A stretch of DNA of 64,000 bases from Biscogniauxia marginata (Eukaryota; Ascomycota; Sordariomycetes; Xylariales; Xylariaceae): NCBI GenBank assembly GCA_022695795.1, contig MU404120.1, forward strand, positions 182,328 through 246,327. The letters are read 5' to 3'. Shown here in pieces: positions 1-12,812 of the stretch. A program made the translations under genes and the position numbers. The notes under the pieces were generated by a model, which was given only the letters and a program-made list of their open reading frames with translations, ran no database searches and was not told the origin of the DNA. The stretch's first letter is position 1. Each line of letters begins with the position of its first letter.

Positions 1-54
1 ACACCTTCATTAACTATTTCTCCTGTATCTCTCGGCGCTAGCTCATACTCAATT

Positions 55-1413
55 ATGTCACCTTTGGCTTCATTCCTCACTGCCTTACTCGTCAATGCCG
101 TGTCGTCGGCATCACACATGGCACATGCCATGCCAGGTGGTATTGATACGAGGTTTGTAACCAACTCGTCTGTAGTAGATCCTATAGCACATTTATGCGG
201 CCCAAAGACTGCCAACGTTACCTGCGTGAACCGCTACGGCTCTCTCCTACCGCCATCTTTTTCCCGTGATCCGGATCCGTCCATTGCCTACACTGGTGCC
301 GAGGTTCCAGACGACTCGTCGTGGGCATTGGTGCAGCAAGCAGACTTTGTGCTGTTCGATAAAAAGCGCGGCTTGGAGATTCTTGGATCAGAACCCAAGA
401 TTTGGCGTGGACTTATCCCGGTCCTCAACGTTATACACGAGGCGCCCGTCTTCGTGCCTGAGATCAACAAGCTCTTCGTGACGCAGGACGGTCCGCCTGG
501 AAACCTGTCGATTCTGGAACTTGACCTGAACAACGACCCGCCTACAGTTTCGCTTGTCGAAACGGACCCACTCATATATCAGCCCACGGGGGGTCTTTAC
601 AATGCTAATGACGGCATGATATACTACGCTGTACACGGAAATAACGGTTCGCTGCCCGACGGACAAAAACAGCACGCTGGACTTGCGCGTTTCGACCCCA
701 AAACGCTCAAGGCTGAGTGGCTTGTTAACAACTACTACGGCTTCAACCTCGCGGGCCCCAACGACCTGACCATCGATCCCGTGGGCGACATCTGGTTTAC
801 TGACACCGACTACGGCTACGTCCTCGGCGTGTCTGAGTCGCCCAAGCAGCTGCAACTCGCTACGTGGCGTTTCCGACCCTCAACGGGCCAGGTGCAGGTC
901 ATGGACACTAGCCTAGCGTACCCAAACGGCATTCAGTTCTCGCGCGATGGCCGGACGTTATACGTCACCGACTCTGGCCTCGAGAGCTACAGTCCCGTGC
1001 TGACCCGTGGCGCCGGCGATTTTTACAATTACCCTATCAAACTTCAGTTCAACAGCACGGGGGCACGCAACGTGTTCGCGTGGGACGTGGAACGTAAGGG
1101 CTATGACGGCACACATCCTGTTATCACCGGCAAGCGTGTTATATTCCAAGCGCTCGAGGGCGCACCTGATGGGCTCAAGATCGCTGCTAATGGATACTTA
1201 CTCATCGCGGGAGGACTAGCTCCGGGCGTCGACATCACGGATGAACTTGGGAACCAGATTGCTAGGATCCAGACGAGCCATCCGGTCGAGAATATCCAAT
1301 GGTCTGGGGATGACTTCAAGACTTTGTGGCTGGTAGGTGTTGGGGGCATCACCAAAGTCAAATTTGACTTGGCTGGTCCGGACCTGGCTAATTACTATAC
1401 CAGCGCGGGCTAG
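55..1413 (+). CDS. Secreted SMP-30/gluconolactonase-like lactonohydrolase
   Basis: A 452-residue single-exon protein beginning at an ATG 55 bases into the window. The first ~20 residues are a hydrophobic signal peptide (LASFLTALLVNAVSSAS), so export is expected. The body has the repeated beta-propeller blades of the SMP-30/gluconolactonase/LRE family: GPNDLTIDPVGDIWFTDTDYG near 240-260, YPNGIQFSRDGRTLYVTDSG near 285-305, and APDGLKIAANGYLLIAGG near 370-387. The Asn and Asp of these blades, with an early Glu (HEAP, ~128), are the usual divalent-metal ligands of the family. Members hydrolyse lactones such as gluconolactone or related sugar and aromatic lactones; the substrate cannot be read here. 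Several N-x-S/T sequons fit a secreted protein. Upstream control lies outside the window. Confidence 0.85.
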   Translation: MSPLASFLTALLVNAVSSASHMAHAMPGGIDTRFVTNSSVVDPIAHLCGPKTANVTCVNRYGSLLPPSFSRDPDPSIAYTGAEVPDDSSWALVQQADFVLFDKKRGLEILGSEPKIWRGLIPVLNVIHEAPVFVPEINKLFVTQDGPPGNLSILELDLNNDPPTVSLVETDPLIYQPTGGLYNANDGMIYYAVHGNNGSLPDGQKQHAGLARFDPKTLKAEWLVNNYYGFNLAGPNDLTIDPVGDIWFTDTDYGYVLGVSESPKQLQLATWRFRPSTGQVQVMDTSLAYPNGIQFSRDGRTLYVTDSGLESYSPVLTRGAGDFYNYPIKLQFNSTGARNVFAWDVERKGYDGTHPVITGKRVIFQALEGAPDGLKIAANGYLLIAGGLAPGVDITDELGNQIARIQTSHPVENIQWSGDDFKTLWLVGVGGITKVKFDLAGPDLANYYTSAG

Positions 1414-2975
1414 TAAATAATTTCATACTTCTTTATGTTGTAGTTATCTATTTTAATTATAAAATGTTACGTGCCGCTATTAATGTCGTGTGTTATTACA
1501 TGTATAGAAAAGGCGTCATTACATTCGAGATTGTATATAAATACATTATGTACGTATTTACATACGAATCGAATGAAATGTTACAGTGCTGGGGAAAACT
1601 CGAACTGGGAGCTGCGTGTAGTTTTCCTTCCATCACCATATGTTGACTAAATAAGAATTACAAGTCGATGCTGCGACTATAGCGAGGCGGAAAGGGCAAT
1701 TATTAATGGTTCCTCCGGGTTATTTACAAGTCTAACGAAACTAGGCTACGGATAGCAGAGAGCAGTTACACGCTGCGAGTTAGATACATGGACTTGGAAG
1801 ACAAGCGGCAGTTCACTATCTAAGTACTAGTTAGGCTACGCACGACGTGTCCTGGGACTTAAGGGTGGCTGAGGCTAGGGTCAGCCTTGGAGATACCGCT
1901 TTTACTAAATTCCCTAATGAGAACTTGAGAGCTCCCTAAGAAAGGAAATTCCCAGAAGGTTATGGTGGATCATTTAGGTTTCAGAAAGACGGAACTTGTC
2001 CCTGGGATAAGCATACAGTTTCCACATCTAAGCGGCTAAGCCGGGTGGCTTTCCTGGATTTACCATGTAGGTTGACCACGTCTAACTTAATACACATTCT
2101 TACGTGTAGTACCTAGGCCCCAAATCCAACAGAGTACTAGTCTACTCGAATTAAAAGATGAATTTGAATATATAGATATTTCGTATAAAAATCCGAAACT
2201 TTTTTTCAAAAGGAAGATTAAAAGATCCAAACTTGCTACGTATAATTTCAACTAAAAACACAAAATATTTTAAGGCTATCTTTATAGGGGGTAATATTCC
2301 TGTCAAAAATCGGGGAATTACTAGTGCCTTCATTTCATCCATTTCCTACTATGATTTATAAGCAGTCTCCCGAGTTCATATCTACCAAAGTGATCACGCT
2401 ATAAAGGCTACCAATAGAACGAGGAAAAACTAAGTCAAATAGGGCAAATACAGTATTACAATATATTGTAGTGTGACATGAAACTACTGGAATATATGCA
2501 GTCAGGTCGTACCTCGAAGGACGCTGACTACATCATGACTTTTCTCCTCCAACAGCCTCCGCATATCAGAATGAAACCGTACACAAGGTGTCTCACCACG
2601 GTCCCGAGGTCAGAAAGGCACCATTATTAGTAAACATACGGCCGATACTGTCAAACTAGTCCTTCAGCCCTAGTCACCGCTAGATCCTCTTCAGGTGTTG
2701 TCTTATACAAGCAGAGTGCCTTAATAATTGACTTCCATGCCTCATTTGTAATCGAAAGCAGGCAGTCCTTCGCTCAAAACTTGTTATATAAGTCGAGTCA
2801 AAGCCTACTTTTACGTCAAGATAGCCCCTGAGAAGATACTAACAATAAAGGTACTCAAAACAAGACTCCGTCACACTAATCTTTAGCAACTCGGGAACCC
2901 TCTCTTGACTTCTCAGGCAGCCAACATCTAACAACAACAGCAATAGCAACAGCAACAGAAATACCCCATATCATA
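1414..2975. other. Intergenic region, nothing recognised
   Basis: About 1.56 kb between the lactonohydrolase and the cupin gene. It is AT-rich and carries only short frames (for example 1464-1646 plus and 2151-2342 minus) without family resemblance or convincing splice structure. The last ~100 bases before 2976 have a CA/AG-rich leader (AACAACAGCAATAGCAACAGC) typical of a fungal 5' untranslated region, so the cupin promoter lies here. Confidence 0.6.
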
Positions 2976-3814
2976 ATGTCTTCCTACACCTTGCCTGCTC
3001 CCCGCAGAATTACCGCCTCCAACCTGCCTCTGCCTTCCCACCACGTCAACGATGAGCACGCGGAGCCCGGCGTCGAGGTCAAGGTCGATAGCCTGGAGTG
3101 CCAGCCCCTGCTCGGCGGGACTCTAATGCGCGCCGTCGTGGCCACCAGCAAGCAGATCCCAACAAGTAACGACGGGCAGTGAGTCACGACCGCACAATGT
3201 CCATTTCCCTGTATGGTGTAGCTCACCTCCCTTCCAGTGGCGAACTTCCCCTCGACGAGGTCCCAGGCATGGGGATCGTCCTCCCGGGCGGGCTAAACAT
3301 GTACTTCATCGACCTCGCTCCCAACACCGAGGGCACCCTGGTAAGTGCCTGACTTTCCATTAAGAATCGTCGTCCCACAGGCCCCAGCTGCCAGCCAGGA
3401 CGGCACGAGCTGACTAGGTTAGCACCGTACGACCTCGACGGACTACCTCGTCGTCGTCTCTGGCAAGCTTAGCCTCCTGACGCCCAAACCCGAAGCGTAC
3501 CACATCGAGGACGGCAAGGCCGCCTGTGGGGAGCCCGTCGAGACGGTGTGCCACCCCGGTGACGTCGTGGCCCAGCGTGGCATGATACATGCGTAGGTTC
3601 AAGTTCCGCACCGTTCGCCAACACGGCGTGCGGCCTCGAGGTCGTCCTTCAATCGTGACCTAGCTGGGGGCTAATGTGATATCTTTCTAGGCTGTCCAAC
3701 CGCACCGGCGAGTGGGTCAGAGCGCTTGCTGTCGTGCTCTCCTCGAACCCAAACAAGGTCCCCGTAGAGGAGGCCGGCAGCCACAAGGAGCTGCAAGACC
3801 AATGGCTCGCATGA
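2976..3814 (+). CDS. Small cupin-domain protein, four exons
   Basis: Spliced by eye as 2976-3178, 3238-3340, 3423-3592 and 3691-3814, giving 199 residues. All junctions are GT-AG and keep the frame. The single cupin barrel shows motif 1 as HRTTSTDYLVVVSGKL (start of exon 3) and motif 2 as PGDVVAQRGMIHALSNRTGEW (exons 3-4), with His residues in metal-ligand positions. Small single-cupin proteins of this type occur widely in filamentous fungi, often in small-molecule pathways, but their reactions are mostly unknown and I assign none. No signal peptide. The exon 3 acceptor at 3422 was preferred over an AG at 3418 because only it restores the cupin frame. An internal ATG near 3120 is not preferred, since the N-terminal segment is coherent. 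Confidence 0.8.
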
Positions 3815-5080
3815 GCTAGGGTCTGGACAGACCATAATGCGGACCGGGGGAAAAGGGGGGAGAGGGTAGTCTTTTTCTCGAAAGCCCCGTTAGTCAGAAT
3901 GGACTACTGAACAGGGTTGGTCAATGATTGAGCGAATTTTCCATATTTTGAATCCCTTGCTGCCGTCACAGCTCCTGGCAGCGCTACTGCTGCTGTGGTG
4001 CATGGATGGGACTCACTTGTATGGCAATCTTACGCCTACCTTGAAAATATGGAGAGTACCTAGTTACTATTAAGTAATTAGGATCAATATGTGTAGAGTA
4101 TGCCATCAGGGAGAATTCGGTTTGAAGATGTGTCACCGCTAAAAGCTTCATATCGGGCAATGTATTTAAACCGTTCAGTTAAGTGACAGTATACTCCGCA
4201 CTGTGTTGTTCGGAAATCTGAACATACGGGAGGTGTAGTAATACTGTCTACCTGTTACATATATATTCCAAAACTTCTATACATAGGAAATCGTAGATGA
4301 TATATCTAGAACATACGAAAACCTAGGCGCATAAATAAATGCATATAGTTTTATCAAATTGCTATGTTGCTATTTAAACCAAACCGTGAGTCTTATTTCT
4401 CATTATGAGACCTAAGCAAAAGATTTCGAGATTCAGACGAGATGCAAAGTGGTGACTTATAACTGTACGGTCGATTTGAGAGCTGGTGATCCAAAAACGG
4501 AAACCTGGGTGATTTAACAGTGGAATAATATAGCCCCTATTCATCCTCTGGTATCAGTCCCAAACTCTACACTAAGTGTACCTCATATCCAATAAGGAGG
4601 GGGAATTCTGTTCGACCTCGAGCAAGATACAAATAAGAGTTACTACGTTTCATTTTGCTGTAAATAGCCAGCAGTATTCGGGATAAGCGGTTGTCCAGAC
4701 CAGTACCTAAGGAATTCCCGATCAATCAAGACTTCAGGGGTTTGTGAATATGTGTTACATAGTTTCTAATGGGGGTATTGGTGATAAGGGGAACATAATC
4801 AAGTTAGGAGCCTCGGAAGTTCATATGAACAAAATCGAGGGGATAATTTTTGGGGGTTTTTTCTCTTTTTCTTTTGGGGGGCAGTAGAACGACCTCTGGA
4901 CGTACAATGACACATATTATTAATCGGAGTGGACAAGTAGAGGGATCATGGCAATATGACTCGATTCATGGATGTCATTATCTGTGATATAATGCCGTAA
5001 AGCCGTTGTCATGCAAGCGAGCCCATTCCCTTGGACCAATTTGTCCTTCCTAATCCTCTGCCGTACACCTAACGAAGCAC
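3815..5080. other. Intergenic region, nothing recognised
   Basis: About 1.27 kb between the convergent cupin and RPS26 genes, holding their 3' ends. It is AT-rich with no reading frame of note. A T/G-rich tract lies at about 4848-4885, close to the RPS26 3' end. Confidence 0.55.
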
Positions 5081-5953
5081 TTAAACGACCTTGGGGGCCT
5101 GGGTCGGGGCCACCTTCTTGCCATCCTTGTTGTACCGCACACGCGGGGGAGGAGCACGGTTGCGTCGGCCCACTCTCGATCGGACACTGCGAAAGCCTGT
5201 CAGCAGGGGATGTTCTCGTGGCGGACCGGGGTGAAGGGGGGTATCGAGGCTCGACCAAGGCTCTTCTCAAGCGCATACGCAGCTCAGGCACAAGCGCGTA
5301 GTCTTTCCCTGGCGGGATGACGTACCGGACAATCTTGCCGTGAATGGCACAAGAGACACAGTACTGCAGCTTCAGGTACATCTTGGGAACCGTGTACTCG
5401 GTGAAGACGGAAGCGTCCGAGATATCACCTGCGCAGAGAAAGATTTACATGTCAGCTTGCAATTCATAGTTCTGGTCCAGCCCGCCCACCCTGAATTTAT
5501 GCACCGAATACATTGCCATCTACAGTAGCAGATTAAATGGTAGGCATGAGTAGCAGGCTAGACGGGGGGAGGGGAAGGGATTGGGCCGTACGGATGGCGG
5601 CAGACTCGACCATGTTGCGGATGGTGAATCTCTTGATGGCCTTGTCCTTGGGAGTGCATCGCGAGCAGTTGCTGCATCGGATGGGCTTGACGTGGCCACG
5701 GCCCTTCTTGTTGCGGCCGCTGCGAAGAATGCACCGTTAGATCTCAGGCCTTGTCGGAGGGGATATTTGTACAGATGTGCCTTGCAAAGGTATCAACGGG
5801 CGGCAAGTAAAGCACCAGCTGACAGGAGGTCACTCTCCCATCACGGATGTCTCTGTGGCTAGTACGTGGCTGGTGTGGCTTGCCTATGGCCCTCACTCTT
5901 GCAAGGCACATCTGTACCTAAGGTACGTACTTGTTCTTTCTCTTCTTGACCAT
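5081..5953 (-). CDS. RPS26: 40S ribosomal protein eS26
   Basis: Minus-strand gene in four exons: 5953-5931, 5719-5592, 5428-5326 and 5186-5081. Joined exons total 360 nt, exactly 119 residues, the usual eS26 length. Recognisable stretches in order are [18 protein letters not shown], the zinc-binding CSNCSRC followed by [55 protein letters not shown] and [19 protein letters not shown]. The two Cys pairs (CSNC, CVSC) form the zinc site. eS26 sits at the mRNA exit channel of the small subunit. The first exon is only 23 coding bases, so ORF scans miss it. It is transcribed away from the ubiquitin-RPS31 gene across a shared ~750-bp region, which suggests co-regulated ribosomal expression. Confidence 0.95.
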
Positions 5954-7224
<1,271 letters not shown>

Positions 7225-7721
7225 ACGCCTTGCACACAAGTCGGACCGGTTTTCATGGGATGAAGGGATTCGGAAAACACTGGAACAGGTTTCATGGAGT
7301 TAGCATGGTGTGACATAGCTCACTTTGCCGGTTCCCAATGCATACGGATTCATGACTAAACACTAAGTTTTTAGACCCATCATGATGAGAAATGTGATGT
7401 CGTAGCTCTGAAGCCTGCCAATTTGTCAATTTTGCATTTATGAACGCTATGTTCATTGACTTGTCATTTGAATCTGTTTAACCTAGTAGTAATGCCCATT
7501 CCGTTCCCTAACCGGTGGTCCCAATGCCCATTCTTATTTTATGGCTTTCCTCGTAATAAAATACTATTAAAAAGGAAAACCCCTAACCCCCCCTTTTTCT
7601 CATGATAGGGGTAAGTTTTTTCATTCCGCCCACAATCTCTCTATAAGACATGAAGTAGGCTTTATTTTATTTATTCGCTTTATTTTCTTTCTTCCTCTTT
7701 TCTTACCCCGCTCGTTCCCAC
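7225..7721. other. Convergent 3' region, RPS31 and chitinase
   Basis: About 500 bp between two converging genes. It contains their 3' untranslated regions, with TA-rich DNA and a C-rich CCCCTAACCCCCC stretch near 7580. The latter is a single C-rich patch, not a telomeric array. No gene is seen. Confidence 0.5.
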
Positions 7722-9128
7722 TCAATTCGTCGGGAACCCAGCCCTGAGGTTGTCGTACTTGGAATGCGGATAGTCGATGCAGTTGGGCGTCCGGTCGAGG
7801 GCGCGGGGCCCGCCGAGCATATCGACGACGTTGGATATGAGGCTGTCGGGACCCTCCTTGTCGGCGCTGCTCTCCCACCACATGGCGCCGCCGAGCCCGC
7901 GGTCCTTGAGGAACTGCGCCTTGGTGCGCGCCATGGGCACCGTGTCGTAGCTGACCATGGTCCGCGTCCCGGGCGCGTAGCAGTAGCTCGCGCCGGCGTC
8001 GAGGTCGACGCGCTCCGAGGCGCCCGGCAGGGGGAGCCGCTTGTAGTCGTGCACGCCGTTCTCCCAGGTGCCCTCGCCGACGCCCGAGTAGGGGGCGCCG
8101 GGCCCGTCGGTGTTCTGGAAGGCGCGGCCGTAGAGCGGCATGCCGAGCACGATCTTGTAGGGGGCGACGCCGCGGGCCGTGTAGGCGTTGAGCGCGGCGG
8201 CGGTGCTGAAGGGGGTGGAGCGCGGGTTCTGCGCGCACGGGAACAGGTTCGCCTGGTGGCCGGCCGTCGCGTCCCAGGACCCGGCGTAGTCGTAGGCCAT
8301 GAGGTTCCAGAAGTCCAGCAGCCGGTCCATCGCGGGCAGGTCGAGCTTCTCGTGGTTCTGCGCGCCGGCGGGGCAGGCGACCGTCAGCTCGAAGTGGTGC
8401 GGCGCGCGCAGCGTGCGGCTGTAGGCGTCCATGGCGTCGCGGACGGCCTGCAGCAGCGCGACGAGGTCGGCGGCCTCGGCGGCCGACTGCGGGTACTCCC
8501 AGTCGACGTCGATGCCGTCGAAGCCGAGGTTCTTGAGCAGCTCGACGCACGAGGCGGCGAAGGCGGCGCGGCCCTGCGGCGTCGAGGCCGGCTGCCGGAA
8601 GTTGGAGCTGTAGGTCCAGCCGCCGACCGAGAGCAGGACCTTGAGGTTGCGGTTGCGCCGCTTCAGCAGGTTCAGCTGCTTCATGCAGCCGTACAGGTTC
8701 GTGCCCGCGTCGTTCCAGCTGTCGCCCTCCCAGTGGATGTCCGTATCGGCCCACGAGTCGCTCAGGTAGACCTCGCCCGTGTCGGGCCGCACGTTGGCGA
8801 AGGCGTACAGGACGTGGGTCAGGTTCTCGACGGGGAGGTCCTGCGGCCGGTGCTTGCGCCCGTAGATGGCCCAGTTGACGAAGTAGGCGACGGTGCGGTA
8901 CTGGTGCGGTCCGCCTCCCATGTCTGCGGTTGTCGGGTGGAAGTAGCTGTGGAGGAAGCTCGGAGTAGGGGGGCTAGGGAGATGCAGATGGCGATGGAGA
9001 TGCTGGAGACGCTGGTATAGCACGCTTAGCGGGGGGCGAACAAAGGATAGAGAGGGGACGAGAAGAAGGGCGACTAATAATACGGTCGCGGAGACGATGA
9101 AGAGGGGGATGGATCTCAGGGCGGGCAT
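7722..9128 (-). CDS. GH18 chitinase with N-terminal signal/anchor
   Basis: A 468-residue intronless protein of glycoside hydrolase family 18, which cleaves beta-1,4-N-acetylglucosamine polymers by substrate-assisted catalysis. Key motifs are LLSVGGW (165-171), [10 protein letters not shown] (204-213) with catalytic acid Glu211 and supporting Asp207/Asp209, [10 protein letters not shown] (277-286) and the late barrel tryptophan in GGAMWWESS (~413-421). Residues 8-30 are strongly hydrophobic after a single Arg, then a Pro/His-rich linker to ~69: a signal peptide or type II anchor. A second in-frame ATG at residue 70 would give a 399-residue form resembling the cytosolic fungal chitinases used in autolysis. 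The barrel resembles subgroup A fungal chitinases and no chitin-binding module is attached. The coding sequence is very GC-rich, which creates long antisense frames. Confidence 0.93.
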   Translation of the reverse strand: MPALRSIPLFIVSATVLLVALLLVPSLSFVRPPLSVLYQRLQHLHRHLHLPSPPTPSFLHSYFHPTTADMGGGPHQYRTVAYFVNWAIYGRKHRPQDLPVENLTHVLYAFANVRPDTGEVYLSDSWADTDIHWEGDSWNDAGTNLYGCMKQLNLLKRRNRNLKVLLSVGGWTYSSNFRQPASTPQGRAAFAASCVELLKNLGFDGIDVDWEYPQSAAEAADLVALLQAVRDAMDAYSRTLRAPHHFELTVACPAGAQNHEKLDLPAMDRLLDFWNLMAYDYAGSWDATAGHQANLFPCAQNPRSTPFSTAAALNAYTARGVAPYKIVLGMPLYGRAFQNTDGPGAPYSGVGEGTWENGVHDYKRLPLPGASERVDLDAGASYCYAPGTRTMVSYDTVPMARTKAQFLKDRGLGGAMWWESSADKEGPDSLISNVVDMLGGPRALDRTPNCIDYPHSKYDNLRAGFPTN

Positions 9129-12100
9129 GTGTAAATGCAGGCCGGGCTTTATACCCTCCAGATTACGACAGCGCCAATGCTGAGTTGTTGCCTCAGTTGT
9201 TATCGCATTGAGTTGAGTCCCGACGACCCGGACCCAGAACCTGGTTCCATCAGGTTGATGCTTGGAAGTTCAGGCCGGGTGGCGTGGCTGGGAGGGGGAG
9301 CTCGTGTGTACATGTGGCGATGCAGTAGCTTCATGCACTCAGCTTAGGTCTCTTTGTCACTTTACTCCTACAAGTATCTGCAAGTAAGTACGGACGTAGA
9401 CGTTGTTTAATTGCGGAGAAGGACACATCACATGAGTTGCTTGTGACAAGCAGGGCAAGCTTCCTTTATTTCATTGGATTTCAAGTTGACGCATCTTGAC
9501 ATTTCTGACAGGTACCTACGGTTGTCAGAGCTAGAGCTCCAGGGATGACGTTGAATGGAGGCACGGGCTACCTTGTCCATACCTAATGGGGTATTCCCGT
9601 TGGATACCTGACCAATGATGTTGGCTGATGCGTCACTAGTGTAAGTAGGTACGGAGGTACCTAGTGTACAAAAGATACCTGCCCCCTCAGTTGTGTGGCT
9701 ATGGTGGCTTAGCCGCGCGTCTGCTAACCTCAGCCACCTCGCCTAGGTTGGTACTTCTTAGCACGCATATCGGTTCAATCAGAAAACATCCGAGTCCCTA
9801 ACAAGGCGTGCACTTGGAAACAATCATATCCAACCAGGACTGTAATGTGACCATCATTTGAAACGAGATGCCAATACTCCTGATCAACGGTCGAAAACAA
9901 ACCATCAGCTATTAAAGTACCTAGACCGAGTTGCCAGGTATATTGTTACGACTAGGCCGTGGCCGTAACAGTGTTCTCCATACAAAGAGTGTATACATAC
10001 ATAGGCTGATCACTACCTAGGAAACTATCTAGGGAAATGAGTGTGTATACCTATATATTCGTGGAATCGAGGGAATCGTTCTTGATTCCCATATAGTCAC
10101 GTGACCAGGTAGTCCGTGACATATATTTCACTGAGGTGGCAGCATGACACAACTCGAAGGGCTACGGTGGAACGAAAATATACCTCGGCATGCAGTAGGT
10201 TACATTCTACCCCTATCTGTATCAACGCTTTTATGCTTTCCATCTTTCTTTGCTGATGTGACGGACCGCAAATTAGTCTAGCCTGGACTGAGATGTAGTG
10301 GACCTGCTTCTCGCCGCTCCAGTTCAGGGTTTTTGCCCATGTCACCCCGTACGAGGGCTGATGTTATCCGATCTTGTGATTGCTTGGATTTCCATATGGT
10401 TTCATTTACAGAGTTTTCTCAGTGTCTGAATTGGACACTAGAATAACCAGAATCAACCACTTGAACAGAATAACGTATTCAACAAGAGTCTTTCCTCGTA
10501 ACCCATCCCTTGGCTTGATCTCTGCTGCAGCGTGGGTTGCAAAACGGCTGTGGGATCAGCAAGGATTCGTGTGGAAGAGGGGACGTATGTCCATCATACT
10601 ACCCATTGTACTACGACCCTACGCCGCTGACGCCGGCAAGGCTGTCTAGGACATTGGCCATCCTAGATAGTACGAGCGTCGCCTTCTGCCCTGAGGGGCT
10701 GGAGCAGGACCTGCATTGGAACATTAAAGTCTGCGCGTTGTAGGACAGCCGCGTCGGACCGATGCTTAACGTGCTCAGAAGAATGCTGAAGGAGGTGTTG
10801 TGCCAAGTCATGTACCATTCTCAGACTATCAACTAGTCTGCCGTTCAGATACACCCAAAAATCCACCGCTGCTCCATGTGATCTCGCAGGTCGAGATCCC
10901 AGACTTTTGCTTTCCCACTCCTATCCCGCCATCAATCATGTCCCAATTCGCCGCACCTATCAACTCGGACCAGACAAGCTTTCGTGCTTCGCGTGTCAGC
11001 TTAGCTCTCGCAGTCGGTTTTCGAATCGCGCTGTTATATCCAGGTGCCTCGCGAGCCCCTGCAATATTGGCAATGATTGGGCAGCATTTGTCCCGCGTGG
11101 TAATCGTTTGCGGGCGTCACTTTTTAAACGTCTTGCTGTTAGCTAGTATGTCCATGAGCCGTATGTAATGTTGCCCCCTTAAAACTCCAGTCGCCTATAT
11201 CCCCCAGCGTCCCTTCGCTAATCATCTAAGAGAGATGTTATGAAACCCGGGATACCAGGGGATCAACCATGTTCAGTCTTCAGTGTGGTCCTAGAGACAG
11301 GGGCCTAGGCTAGCTAAGTCACACATCTTGCAGGAGACATGTGGCGGGCCATGGAGAGTAAAGGCAAGGGGCAAAGAGCTAGATAGGTAGGTATTAATTA
11401 AGATGGGTGATTTTGGAATGTTGCTTACGTATCCGATTCTCGTGCGGAAGTTCGTACCTCTTCCGCGCTTCAGTGCAGTATTTGATTTCCCGCTTCACAG
11501 GATGTTCTAACTCGTGTCCACAGGCAAAGAAGATACGCTTGTCTTCGCACATATTGGCGGTGGCAGCTGTGGGAGGCCCCGGTGATAATATATCTAGAGA
11601 TTTTTTTTTGAGTGTTGATCGTTGGAAAGGTTCCCTCTCGCTGGAGTAGTAATGGGCGTATGGGCGTGTCTTGAGTTGCTTTTGGATATTGCCTGGGGAA
11701 GAAGGAAACCTCTATTGAAGGATTTGCTCGTTTATATAGTTTCTAGAGTTTGCTGCCGGAGGTGGCATGGATGAGTTGCTTCGTGACACAATGACGATAG
11801 TCTTCTCCTAAAAGTGAATCAAAGAGGTTAATGTGACTGAGAAGATGAGGCTCAAGCCCTCTGGATTTCTTATGAACATATATGACCTGGTCAATACAGT
11901 GGCCTATTCGTGAATCACATTTGCTAAGTGTGAATTTTGTGTTGAATGTTTGGTTACTGTCTATAGCTATAGATAGTCATCATTTGACTAATCTCCTATT
12001 GTTGATAGGAGCACACAGAAGGACAAGAGACTAGTTAATAGGGAAAAATCGATGAACTGTATTGTTGGTCAACTACATTGATTTCGACCCTTTAGACAGT

Positions 12101-12676
12101 ACATCACATTACTCCTCAATAGAACGAGGTGGTGAGTACTTAGCATCCAATGGTTGATTAACCAAAGTAAGCCTGCCGCTCCCACTATGCCTCACAATAA
12201 TCAGCGACTTTGGCCACCGAATACATAGCGTGTAGCACTTGATCAGGCGTGCAAGTCTCTTGAAGTTCATATGTCTTTATAAAGGGATATTATGTAATCT
12301 TGTAGCATTTAATGGGCTTTCTATAGGTATATACCGCACCCGTCGTCACTGTTAGAAGAACTTTCTTCCCTTTAACATATGGTTCAGCTTAAAATACAAT
12401 AGATATAGAGCTTCCCACCAGGGCTGGAGAATACCCTATATATGAGAGCTTCTCACCCATTTTAGGGTTGGAAACTAAGTTCAATACACATTGATCATAT
12501 ATTCCTGAACAAGAGTTGATTACAATACATACTGAAATCTAGCGCTTCGTGTCAATACAGTTCATATTAATATTGAGACAGCTGCGCAACATACAGCAGT
12601 GTCAGTAGTAGTCGGTTCGTTACTGGTGGAAAGTCGAGCAAACACGTATTTGGCGGAATTCTCTCAACATCATACC
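9129..12676. other. Gene-poor stretch, start of accessory island
   Basis: About 3.5 kb with no supportable gene. Frames such as 10097-10345 minus, 10380-10649 plus and 10800-11168 plus show no family resemblance, conflict across strands around 10600-10870, and have no convincing exon partners. The first ~300 bases hold the chitinase promoter. A near-palindrome (TCTATAGCTATAGA) and a nearby small hairpin with CTCCTA/TAGGAG arms lie near 11960-12010. A degenerate relative of the short LTR family may sit, inverted, near 12410-12500. Confidence 0.5.
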
Positions 12677-12812
12677 TGTTGAGATGAGACGAAGATGTGA
12701 GGATAGGATCATGTGTATTAGTTCAAGGTAACTCTAGATAGAAGGGCGAAGCTAATCCTATATATGTAGATACAGGTGGCTAGGGGTCGTATAGCCCCAG
12801 ATTTCAACAACA
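12677..12812 (+). mobile_element. Solo LTR, short family, TSD ATACC
   Basis: A 136-bp element starting TGTTGAGATGAGACGAAG and ending ...TTTCAACAACA, flanked by the perfect 5-bp direct repeat ATACC (12672-12676 and 12813-12817). TG...CA ends, a TGTTGA/TCAACA terminal inverted pair and a 5-bp duplication are the signature of an LTR retrotransposon long terminal repeat. Related copies lie at 13832, 15181 (inverted) and 29435. No internal retroelement sequence is attached, so this is a solo LTR left by recombination. The minus-strand frame crossing it (12758-13033) is not a gene. Confidence 0.85.

Noticed and set aside
7575..7600. Telomere-like CCCTAACCCC
   Set aside because: A single C-rich patch in a 3' region, not a tandem TTAGGG array.
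7621..8754. 377-codon minus-strand ORF
   Set aside because: Another reading phase of the chitinase; extremely Arg/Pro-rich and featureless.
7764..9020. 418-codon plus-strand ORF
   Set aside because: Antisense shadow of the GC-rich chitinase gene; Arg/Val/Gly-rich translation without domains.
10380..11168. Cluster of short plus and minus ORFs
   Set aside because: No family resemblance, conflicting strands and no consistent splicing.
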